Shown here piece after piece: positions 1-5,367 of a stretch of 6,258 bases of DNA (position 1 is the stretch's first letter; each line of letters begins with the position of its first letter). The DNA lies in NCBI GenBank assembly GCA_004297645.1, contig SCUG01000759.1:1-6258 (forward strand). The letters are read 5' to 3'. Position numbers and translations under genes: made by a program. Source of the DNA: Saprospiraceae bacterium. Lineage in GTDB: Bacteria > Bacteroidota > Bacteroidia > Chitinophagales > Saprospiraceae. The notes beneath the pieces are model-generated. The model was not told where the DNA came from. It saw only the letters and a list, made by a program, of their open reading frames with translations, and did not search any database.

Positions 1-620
1 TAGATACCCATCTTGGTGAGTTTTTTCACCATGTTGCCAGGTATGGACATGCTTGCGAAAATTAAAACGAGTCCTTTGGAGGCATATTCGGGGAAAACAT
101 CCTTGAAATTGTTTTCCAGCTTTGACAGTTGGTTGATGGCATCTATTCTGGCTGTAAATTTGGCCCCCATCAAAAATACCGTATTGGTTGTTTCCACTAT
201 GCCGTCAAACTCGAATTCATCCCCTTTGACCAAAGCATTTCTCTTTCGCACATTGGCCATGATGGTCAATATGTCCGGTTCATTGAAATATTCTTTTGCT
301 ATTCTCGGAATATTGGGAAGGGAAATATCCTCAGCAAATGAGCCGAGTTTTTCGGACAATTCAGCCCATTGTTTTTTCATAATCTTTGAATCGGCTTTCA
401 TCTCGTCCTTGAACTCTTTCATCTCATCCTTGAACTCTTTCATCTCGTCCTTGAACTCTTTCATCTCTCTGTCGGAGTGTTCCCTCGCTGCCTTCATCTC
501 CTCCTTGAAGGCAACCATTTCTCGTTCAAGACGAATAAAAGATCGTTGTGTTTGGACGATGAACTCCCCTAAGACTGCTTCGAGGTAACCAACTTTTTCA
601 GAAACTTCCGGTAAAGTCAT
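1..620 (-). CDS. Coiled-coil protein with PD-(D/E)XK-like C-terminal domain (partial, 3' end off window)
   Basis: 206 residues are visible; the frame is still open at the left edge, so the C-terminus is missing. The ATG at 618-620 is preceded in frame by a TGA five codons upstream with no other start between, which fixes the start. Residues 35-85 form a charged coiled coil with repeated MKEFKDE heptads (Met and Phe at the a/d positions). The segment after it (WAELSEKLGSFAEDI, then PNIPR near 102-106) and the later FPEY and FAS.SIP motifs resemble a family of predicted PD-(D/E)XK nuclease-like proteins (DUF3782-like) that I know from cyanobacteria and Bacteroidota. The expected core is D139 followed by ExK, but the sequence reads G152-A-K154, so the second acid is absent. 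No signal peptide or membrane segment is seen. It follows cysN after 71 nt and may be a separate unit. The family call is from memory of conserved motifs; the biochemical role is unknown. Confidence 0.72.
   Translation of the reverse strand, partial: MTLPEVSEKVGYLEAVLGEFIVQTQRSFIRLEREMVAFKEEMKAAREHSDREMKEFKDEMKEFKDEMKEFKDEMKADSKIMKKQWAELSEKLGSFAEDISLPNIPRIAKEYFNEPDILTIMANVRKRNALVKGDEFEFDGIVETTNTVFLMGAKFTARIDAINQLSKLENNFKDVFPEYASKGLVLIFASMSIPGNMVKKLTKMGI
399..461 (-). repeat. Three tandem 21-bp in-frame repeats in the coiled-coil gene
   Basis: Three head-to-tail copies of a 21-base unit lie at 399-419, 420-440 and 441-461. Copies 1 and 3 are identical; copy 2 differs by one G/A change. On the minus strand each unit encodes seven residues (MKEFKDE), exactly one coiled-coil heptad. 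Gain or loss of units would therefore lengthen or shorten the coil without breaking the frame. More diverged heptads flank the array on the N-terminal side. Confidence 0.93.
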
Positions 621-691
621 TTTTGCATCTTTTGGTCAATTTAGCAATTATCCAAACACAAAATCAAGGATTGGCCTAAAATAGTTCCTTT

Positions 692-1936
692 TCAAATCAC
701 CATTCCAGCGCCCACCGTTTCGTTCGTTCCTTCGTCAATCAGGATGACGCTGCCAGTGATGCGGTTTTTTCGGTAAGGGTCGGCGAAGAGGGGTTTTGTG
801 GTGCGGATGGTCAGGCGGGCGATGTCGTTCAGCCCCACGGTTTTATCCTCTTGATTCCGGTGCAGGGTGTTCACATCCATTTTATACTGAATGTCCATCA
901 CCATGCAGCGGGCGGTTTGGGTGGTGTGCATGATGACGTATTTGCCCCGGGGTTGAATGGGGCGCTCGTTGAACCAGCAGACCATCAGCTCCAAATCCTG
1001 GGTTATTTTCGGCTGGTTATTTTCCCGAACTATCATATCGCCGCGGCTGATGTCTATGTCGCCGGTGAGGAGAATGGTGGCCGACATGGGTGGGAAAATT
1101 TCCTCCACTTCGCCATCGTAAGTGTCAATTTTGGCGATGGTGGAGGTGAAGCCCGAAGGTAGCACCATGACCTCGTCTCCTTTTTTCATTACGCCTCCGG
1201 CGATGCGGCCGGCATAACCGCGATAGTCGTGAAAAGCATCGTTGTTGGGCCGTACCACGAATTGCACGGGAAACCGGCAGTCAATGAAATTATGGTCGCT
1301 GCCGATATGGACATTTTCGAGATAGTAGAGTAGGGTGGAGCCTTCGTACCAATCCATTTTCTCAGACCGGTCCACCACGTTGTCGCCGTTAAGTGCGGAA
1401 ATGGGGATGAAGGTCACATCGCTGACGTCGAGCTTGGAGGCGAAAAGCCGGAAGTCCTCCCGGATGGTGTCGTACACTTCTTGGGCGTATCCCACGAGGT
1501 CCATTTTATTGATACAAATGACGAGGTGGGGTATCTGCAACAGGGAGGCGATGATGGCATGCCGCCGTGTCTGCTCGCTGACGCCATTGCGGGCATCAAT
1601 GAGCACGAGGGCCACGTTGGCCGTGGAAGCGCCGGTGACCATGTTGCGGGTGTATTGGATGTGCCCCGGTGTGTCGGCGATGATGAATTTCCGTTTTGGG
1701 GTGGAAAAGTAGCGGTAGGCCACGTCAATGGTGATGCCCTGTTCGCGCTCGGCACGAAGTCCGTCGGTGAGCAGGGCGAGGTTCACCCCTACTTCGCCCC
1801 GCCTTTCGGTGGCGGTTTTCACGGCTTCGTATTGGTCTTCAAAGATGGACTTGGAGTCGTAAAGCAGCCTGCCGATAAGGGTGCTCTTGCCGTCGTCAAC
1901 GCTGCCGGCTGTGGTGAATCTTAGTAGTTCGGTCAT
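692..1936 (-). CDS. cysN: Sulfate adenylyltransferase subunit 1 (CysN, GTPase)
   Basis: This is the GTPase subunit of ATP sulfurylase. With CysD it makes adenosine 5'-phosphosulfate (APS) from ATP and sulfate in the cytoplasm, driven by GTP hydrolysis. The elongation-factor-like G domain is complete: P-loop GSVDDGKS at 11-18, EREQGITID at 63-71, DTPGH at 88-92, NKMD at 143-146 and an ISALNGDN switch further on. EF-Tu-like beta-barrel domains 2 and 3 follow and end at AGMVI. The 414 residues match the short Bacteroidota form; the protein lacks the APS-kinase fusion seen in NodQ/CysNC, and here CysC is encoded separately. The ATG at 1934-1936 shares its A with the TGA of the upstream HEPN gene (TGATG), so translation is probably coupled. 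It is unusual that cysD is not the immediate upstream neighbour. GC is about 55% by spot counts. Confidence 0.97.
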   Translation of the reverse strand: MTELLRFTTAGSVDDGKSTLIGRLLYDSKSIFEDQYEAVKTATERRGEVGVNLALLTDGLRAEREQGITIDVAYRYFSTPKRKFIIADTPGHIQYTRNMVTGASTANVALVLIDARNGVSEQTRRHAIIASLLQIPHLVICINKMDLVGYAQEVYDTIREDFRLFASKLDVSDVTFIPISALNGDNVVDRSEKMDWYEGSTLLYYLENVHIGSDHNFIDCRFPVQFVVRPNNDAFHDYRGYAGRIAGGVMKKGDEVMVLPSGFTSTIAKIDTYDGEVEEIFPPMSATILLTGDIDISRGDMIVRENNQPKITQDLELMVCWFNERPIQPRGKYVIMHTTQTARCMVMDIQYKMDVNTLHRNQEDKTVGLNDIARLTIRTTKPLFADPYRKNRITGSVILIDEGTNETVGAGMVI

Positions 1937-2403
1937 CAGGGCTTCCCGTCGAAGAGGTTTTTCTTTTGAAGGAATTCTTTGGCCAGGCTAATACTTTGGT
2001 TCAGGTTTGGGGTAAGTTCTAAGATTTTCCCGTACAACTCCAGCAAGTTTGTCTGGCGATACTCGTGGGCAACTGCATTTCGTAACGCCCGGATTTCCAC
2101 TAAACTATCTGCGCTTGGAATCAATCTGATTTTTTCACAAAAATTCATCCTGTCAATGAAGGTGGCAATATCTTCTTGTAGCAGCAGCAAAAGGCCGGCA
2201 ACGACTTTCTGTGTAAAAATGTCAGCGGTACGGGCGAATCGGGAAGCGAAAGCTTCCAAGTCTTCAAGGGTTTCTTCGGAAAGGTCCTTTGATAAGTTAA
2301 GCCCCCGGCATTTTTGGTATGAGAAATCCAGGTGTTCCATGGATTTCTCCAAAAGCCGCAGGTTTTCTTTGAGTTGCTGCTTTACTGTTTCTTTTGATGC
2401 CAT
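1936..2403 (-). CDS. hepT: HEPN-domain RNase toxin, HepT family
   Basis: A 155-residue, mostly helical protein with the HEPN signature RNAVAHEY at residues 108-115. This fits the RX4HXY pattern: R108 and H113 are the predicted RNase residues, and Y115 is the position modified by AMP transfer in characterised HepT proteins. In this family the HEPN protein is a toxin that cleaves RNA (mRNA or tRNA, depending on the system), and the partner MntA neutralises it by AMPylating the tyrosine. The ATG at 2401-2403 directly follows the TAG of the nucleotidyltransferase gene with no gap, and the TGA at 1936-1938 overlaps the cysN start. The pair thus sits translationally chained inside the cys operon. 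GC is about 45% in sampled lines, lower than cysN or cysD, consistent with acquisition. Toxicity is inferred from the family, not shown. Confidence 0.88.
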   Translation of the reverse strand: MASKETVKQQLKENLRLLEKSMEHLDFSYQKCRGLNLSKDLSEETLEDLEAFASRFARTADIFTQKVVAGLLLLLQEDIATFIDRMNFCEKIRLIPSADSLVEIRALRNAVAHEYRQTNLLELYGKILELTPNLNQSISLAKEFLQKKNLFDGKP

Positions 2404-2691
2404 CTACAATTCTATTGCGTCCGACAGGGCAATCTCTTTGAAAGTATCCTTTTCCTGAAAAGTGAAGCTCACAATGTCCAGCTTTTGCTCGCCGAATTTT
2501 TTCCAAAATGCCACCTGGATTTTTAATAATTCCGAAAGGCTCAACTTGCTTTGACTTAACACAAGGATGTCAATGTCGCCTCCTTTTTTCTGGTCGTCCG
2601 TCCTGGAACCGAAAAGCATCACTTGGGCACCCGGTTTCATTCCCTGGATGTTGTTTTTTAAAAAAACCGCCTTTTCCTGGTCCAATCGCAT
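2404..2691 (-). CDS. mntA: Minimal nucleotidyltransferase, MntA-type antitoxin
   Basis: A 95-residue single-domain nucleotidyltransferase of the polymerase-beta fold. The motif GSR at 28-30, followed after nine residues by D39-I-D41, fits the GSX9-10DXD catalytic signature, and D72 in KLDIVSF is the likely third metal-binding acid. In characterised pairs such enzymes transfer AMP from ATP to a tyrosine of the HEPN partner and block its RNase activity. I chose the ATG at 2689-2691, which gives a normal N-terminus (MRLDQEKAVF) and has AGGGGA about 12 nt upstream. An in-frame GTG at 2734-2736 would add 15 residues, but it lies inside a repeat array and the extension looks non-coding. The gene is transcribed before hepT and abuts it (TAGATG). 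It lies 106 nt after the cysD stop. Sampled GC is low (one 60-nt line is about 37%). Confidence 0.87.
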   Translation of the reverse strand: MRLDQEKAVFLKNNIQGMKPGAQVMLFGSRTDDQKKGGDIDILVLSQSKLSLSELLKIQVAFWKKFGEQKLDIVSFTFQEKDTFKEIALSDAIEL

Positions 2692-2710
2692 GGTGAATAA
2701 AATTCCCCTG

Positions 2711-2800
2711 ACTACCTCTACTCTGCCTATTGCCACTTTCAGAAATACGCAGTCTTCAGTCTTCAGTCCGCAGTCTAACTCTGCCTAATGCCTACTTTCA
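2711..2800. repeat. Heptamer-phased degenerate repeat array between cysD and mntA
   Basis: The 106-nt gap after cysD is largely built of 7-nt units that stay in phase, for example TCTTCAG at 2753-2759 and 2760-2766, TCCGCAG at 2767-2773, then CTGCCTA and ATGCCTA at 2781-2794 (plus-strand reading). The array begins at the cysD stop codon in the direction of transcription. It shares the 10-mer CCTAATGCCT with the second array at 5298-5367. Heptanucleotide short tandem repeats are known from cyanobacteria (STRR), and similar-looking spacers occur in Bacteroidota; I know of no established function. Confidence 0.72.
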
Positions 2801-2807
2801 GAAGTAT
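2721..2807. repeat. Imperfect direct repeat duplicating the cysD 3' end
   Basis: Two copies of about 28-29 nt lie at 2721-2748 and 2779-2807. They differ by three substitutions and one single-base indel. The second copy includes the final cysD codons (Tyr-Phe-stop) plus 19 nt downstream; the first copy repeats that sequence, including a TTC-TGA, in the spacer just before mntA. Both copies lie on the same side of the mntA-hepT cassette. Confidence 0.85.
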
Positions 2808-3700
2808 CCATCCTTTTTCCTGTCCTCCATGGCGGTTTCGGAGCGCTTGTCGTCGGCGCGGCCGCCGCGTTCGGTTTTGCGACTGGCGGCCACTTCCAGG
2901 ATAATTTCTTCGATGGTGGCAGCGGTGGATTCCCAGACGCCGGTGCAGGTGACGTCGCCGATGGTGCGGCAGCGGACGCTGCGTTCTTCCACCACTTCGT
3001 CCGGCTTTTTGGGTATGAATTCAGAATCCGCCAGCAGGATGCCGTCCCTTTGGAAGACTTTGCGGGGGTGGGCAAAGTACAGGCTTGGCAGCGGGACTTT
3101 TTCAGCGGCGAGGTATTGCCAAACGTCGAGTTCCGTCCAGTTGCTGATGGGAAAGATGCGGAAGTGTTCGCCGATGCGTTTGCGGCCGTTGAAGAGATTC
3201 CAAAGTTCCGGCCGCTGGTTTTTCGGGTCCCACTGGCCGAATTCGTCGCGGTGGCTGAAAAACCGTTCTTTGGCCCTTGCTTTCTCTTCGTCGCGGCGGG
3301 CGCCGCCGAGGGCGGCGTCAAACTTACCTTTCTCCAAAGCTTCGAGCAAAACAGCGGTTTGCAAGTAATTGCGGCTGGAGTTCACGCCCAATTCTTCCGT
3401 TACCAGCCCGCGGTCTATGGCGTCCTGAACGGAGCCGACGAGCAGGCGGGCGCCGAGGTGTTCCATCCAGCGGTCGCGGTACTCCATGGTTTCCGGGAAG
3501 TTGTGACCTGTGTCCACGTGCAAAAAGGGGAAGGGTATCCGCGATGGATAGAATGCCTTTTTGGCCAAATAAGAAACGAGGATGGAATCTTTTCCCCCGG
3601 AAAACAGCAGGACGGGATTTTCAAACTGGGAGGCTACTTCCCGCAGCACGAATATGGACTCGGATTCGAGTTCTTTGAGGTGGTTCAGCCGGTAGTTCAT
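2798..3700 (-). CDS. cysD: Sulfate adenylyltransferase subunit 2 (CysD)
   Basis: This is the catalytic subunit of ATP sulfurylase. It adenylylates sulfate to APS in the cytoplasm and works as a heterodimer with the GTPase CysN. The 300 residues match the usual full length (about 302 in E. coli). It belongs to the PAPS-reductase/ATP-pyrophosphatase fold: PP-loop SGGKDS at 34-39, HVDTGHNFPET at 61-71, GGARRDEEKARAKER at 132-146, NWTELDVWQY at 187-196, RCRTIGD at 243-249 and the conserved tail starting GRADD at 280-284. The ATG at 3698-3700 lies 28 nt after the cysC stop, so the two are probably co-transcribed. No strong Shine-Dalgarno is seen, as is common in Bacteroidota. The gene normally precedes cysN directly; here 106 nt of repeat-rich spacer and a toxin-antitoxin pair intervene. 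Sampled GC is about 57%. Confidence 0.97.
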   Translation of the reverse strand: MNYRLNHLKELESESIFVLREVASQFENPVLLFSGGKDSILVSYLAKKAFYPSRIPFPFLHVDTGHNFPETMEYRDRWMEHLGARLLVGSVQDAIDRGLVTEELGVNSSRNYLQTAVLLEALEKGKFDAALGGARRDEEKARAKERFFSHRDEFGQWDPKNQRPELWNLFNGRKRIGEHFRIFPISNWTELDVWQYLAAEKVPLPSLYFAHPRKVFQRDGILLADSEFIPKKPDEVVEERSVRCRTIGDVTCTGVWESTAATIEEIILEVAASRKTERGGRADDKRSETAMEDRKKDGYF

Positions 3701-3728
3701 GTGATTTTGCCGGGAGAGTTACTTCCGC

Positions 3729-4559
3729 TTAATGTTTAATGATGGGTTCGAGGAATCCGAGTATTTTTTTAACAGCTTCGTCAATATTCTCCTGGTCTGT
3801 TCTGATTTCGAGGGCTGGATTTTCCGGCGCTTCAAAGGGCGAACTGATGCCCGTAAATTCCTTGATTTCGCCTTTCCGGGCCTTCGAGTACAGGCCCTTC
3901 ACGTCCCTTTTCTCACAGACTTCCAGTGGGGCGTTGACGTAAATTTCGATAAAATCATCTGCCCCAATAATGTCTTTAGCGAAGGCCCTGATTTCTTTGG
4001 TCGGGCTGATGAAAGTGCAGATGGTGATGACGCCGCTGTTGAGGTATAATTTGGCAACTTCGGCGATGCGGCGGATATTTTCTTTCCGGTCGTCGAGGCT
4101 AAAGCCGAGGTTGCTGTTGATGCTGCTGCGGATGTTGTCGCCGTCGAGCACCTGGGCGAAAAAGTTTTCCTGCAAAAGCCTGCGCTCTAATTCTTGGGCG
4201 ATGGTCGTCTTGCCGGAACCGGAAAGGCCGGTGAGCCAGATGACCTTGCTGCGTTGGTGGAGGTAGGCCTCCCGCACCTGCCTTTGCAAGAGTTGGCCGG
4301 TATTGGGGTGGATATTTTCCGGAGCATTTTCAAGTCCAATCCCGGAACCGGCGTCGTGCATCCCCCACCTGACCCGCTGCCAAAGCCTCTCATGGAAATA
4401 GAAGAGGAAGACTTTGGTGAACACCTCGATGCCGCCAATGGAAAGCGCTTTCACCGGGCTGCCGGTAATGAAATAGGAGATGAGGGTGGTGTCGAAAGTG
4501 CCCAATGCCCTCCAGGAAAGCCCTTTGGCAAGGCTCCTTGCCCTGAGGTCTCTTTTCAT
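3729..4559 (-). CDS. cysC: APS kinase CysC with N-terminal DUF2061 membrane domain
   Basis: This enzyme phosphorylates APS with ATP to give 3'-phospho-APS (PAPS), the sulfuryl donor for sulfotransferases and the substrate of PAPS reductase. Residues about 8-66 match DUF2061, a short two-helix membrane-type domain (SWRALGTFDTTLISYF, then IEVFTKVFLFYFHERLW), and probably hold the protein at the membrane. The kinase domain begins near residue 105: P-loop GLSGSGKT at 111-118, DGDN at 139-142, LGFSLDDRKENIRR at 151-164, FISPTKEIR at 183-191 (S185 aligns with the phosphoserine position of E. coli CysC), PLEVCEKRD at 211-219 and KGLYSKARKGEIKEFTGI at 221-238. The domain is complete to about residue 272. 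The ATG at 4557-4559 is preferred; a TTG one codon upstream is possible. It is the first gene of the cys group and is preceded by a structured 161-nt leader. Confidence 0.95.
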   Translation of the reverse strand: MKRDLRARSLAKGLSWRALGTFDTTLISYFITGSPVKALSIGGIEVFTKVFLFYFHERLWQRVRWGMHDAGSGIGLENAPENIHPNTGQLLQRQVREAYLHQRSKVIWLTGLSGSGKTTIAQELERRLLQENFFAQVLDGDNIRSSINSNLGFSLDDRKENIRRIAEVAKLYLNSGVITICTFISPTKEIRAFAKDIIGADDFIEIYVNAPLEVCEKRDVKGLYSKARKGEIKEFTGISSPFEAPENPALEIRTDQENIDEAVKKILGFLEPIIKH

Positions 4560-4589
4560 CAACGAGTTGTTTTGGTACGGCCATTTATA

Positions 4590-4600
4590 CGGCTTCGCCG
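4590..4600 (-). other. Small hairpin (CGGC/GCCG) in the cysC leader
   Basis: A 4-bp stem with a three-base loop lies about 30 nt upstream of the cysC ATG. It is short and could be chance on its own, but it belongs to a run of inverted repeats in the same leader. Confidence 0.4.
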
Positions 4601-4603
4601 CTC

Positions 4604-4623
4604 ATAAGTCGCAGGGGACTTAT
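4604..4623 (-). other. Inverted repeat (perfect 7-bp stem, 6-nt loop) in the cysC leader
   Basis: ATAAGTC and GACTTAT flank a six-base loop and pair perfectly. The element sits just downstream, in the transcription direction, of the U-tract terminator-like hairpin, 45-64 nt before the cysC start. It has no U-tract, so it is not itself an intrinsic terminator. It could be a regulatory RNA structure or a protein-binding palindrome. Confidence 0.55.
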
Positions 4624-4627
4624 CAGG

Positions 4628-4650
4628 AAAAAAATAAAACCCACGATGGG
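4628..4650 (-). terminator. Putative intrinsic terminator/attenuator between upxY-like gene and cysC
   Basis: On the minus strand a CCCA-TCG-TGGG hairpin (four Watson-Crick pairs, extendable by two G-U pairs) is followed directly by TTTTATTTTTTT at 4639-4628. The short stem makes it a weak terminator, but stem plus U-tract is the only such signal in the gap. It could end the polysaccharide transcript, or modulate read-through into cysC. Confidence 0.5.
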
Positions 4651-4670
4651 CCTTGCATAAAGGCAAGACC
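4649..4670 (-). other. 8-bp hairpin overlapping the terminator stem
   Basis: GGTCTTGC and GCAAGGCC (minus strand) pair over eight bases, with one G-U, around the loop CTTTAT. Its 3' arm contains bases 4649-4652, which also belong to the terminator-like stem at 4638-4652, so the two structures cannot both form fully. It starts about 50 nt after the upstream gene's stop codon. Confidence 0.5.
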
Positions 4671-4720
4671 TGCAAAACAAAAGCATTATCATCAGGCGCC
4701 GGGCTAATCTGCGCGGCGCA

Positions 4721-5263
4721 TCAAATTATCTTGCGCAACAGGGATACGTCAATATTCATCGTAAGGGAATACCCGATATTTTCCAATTCGACAACCATGT
4801 GTTTTTTACCCTGTTTTTCCAACAACCGCCCCTGAAGGCCAGTCAGCCTGCCCCCGATTACTTCTACGAGGTCTCCTTTATTCAACAGCCCCGGCTCTGC
4901 CACGATGTCTTCTCCTTCGCCGACTACCCGCCGGATGATTTCAATTTCGGCTTCCGGGATGGCAAGCAGATTTTTGGAGAACCGGATGAACTTCACCACA
5001 TTTTCTGTCTCTAAAACCGGTACGTACTGCTTCTTAACTATCTTGACAAAAAGGTAGCAACTGATGAGTGGAATCTGATGCACCTTTATTTTCCGGGTGT
5101 ACCGCCTCGTCACTTTTTGCAATGGCAGGTAACACTCAATGTCTTTGATGCTCAACATCCGCTGCACCACCTTTTCGCTCTTGAACCGGGTGTATATGGC
5201 GAACCACTTCGGCTCGCTCTCATCCAAATGATTTTCATATTCCGGTTTTGCATCAGTCCGCAC
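4721..5263 (-). CDS. UpxY/RfaH-like NusG-family transcription antiterminator
   Basis: A specialised NusG paralogue of 180 residues. The N-terminal NGN domain spans about 19-115, beginning KWFAIYTRFKSEKVV, with the YLPLQK and PLISCYLFVKI motifs that are typical of the family; a KOW domain follows at about 127-155 (KGDLVEVIGGRLTGLQGRLL). Bacteroides UpxY proteins bind elongating RNA polymerase in capsular polysaccharide operons and prevent premature termination of their own operon; this protein likely does the same for a local surface-glycan operon. The start is a GTG at 5261-5263: an in-frame stop lies four codons upstream and no ATG precedes the NGN domain. It lies 94 nt after a nucleotide-sugar dehydrogenase, whereas UpxY genes usually head their operon, so it may open a new unit or be embedded. 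The target operon cannot be seen here. Confidence 0.88.
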   Translation of the reverse strand: MRTDAKPEYENHLDESEPKWFAIYTRFKSEKVVQRMLSIKDIECYLPLQKVTRRYTRKIKVHQIPLISCYLFVKIVKKQYVPVLETENVVKFIRFSKNLLAIPEAEIEIIRRVVGEGEDIVAEPGLLNKGDLVEVIGGRLTGLQGRLLEKQGKKHMVVELENIGYSLTMNIDVSLLRKII

Positions 5264-5297
5264 CCGATCTGCTGTTTAATTTTTAAAAATAAAATCT

Positions 5298-5367
5298 CCC
5301 AACGCCTCTCATCTCCTATCTCTCACGCTTAACCCATTACCTAATGCCTCTCACCTCTCATAATCTC
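5298..5367. repeat. Heptamer-phased degenerate repeat array upstream of the upxY-like gene
   Basis: Ten consecutive 7-nt blocks keep one phase. CCTCTCA occurs exactly at 5305-5311, 5347-5353 and 5354-5360, with variants TCTCCTA, TCTCTCA, CCCATTA and CCTAATG between. Read on the minus strand the units are TGAGAGG-like, and one unit contains the dehydrogenase stop codon (TGA at 5358-5360), so the array begins at the gene end. A 12-nt AT palindrome lies beside it at 5279-5290. CCTAATGCCT (5340-5349) recurs in the array after cysD. Confidence 0.75.

Noticed and set aside
399..461. Possible CRISPR-like repeats
   Set aside because: The units are 21 bp and directly tandem, with no spacers, and they lie within a coding frame as coiled-coil heptads.
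13..588. 191-residue plus-strand reading frame
   Set aside because: It is antisense to the coiled-coil gene. Its Ser/Phe/Ile-rich repeat is just the complement of the 21-bp coiled-coil repeat, and the minus-strand frame has recognisable family motifs.
621..691. Promoter for the coiled-coil gene (Bacteroidota TTTG / TAnnTTTG type)
   Set aside because: Several TTTG-like words are present, but I could not find a pair at the right spacing that stands out in AT-rich DNA.
692..1936. CysN truncation (414 versus about 475 residues in E. coli)
   Set aside because: All G motifs and the C-terminal barrel are present, and the short length is usual for Bacteroidota CysN.
2692..2736. N-terminal extension of MntA from the GTG at 2736
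   Set aside because: The extra 15 residues derive from the repeat array and resemble no family N-terminus, while the ATG at 2691 gives a standard start.
2721..2807. Target-site duplication of a mobile element carrying mntA-hepT
   Set aside because: Both repeat copies lie upstream of mntA instead of flanking the cassette, and no transposase or terminal inverted repeats are present. No matching copy is seen at the hepT-cysN junction.
2730..3739. Long plus-strand reading frames opposite cysD (212 and 229 residues)
   Set aside because: They lie antisense to a fully conserved CysD. Open antisense frames are expected in GC-rich codon usage and show no family features.
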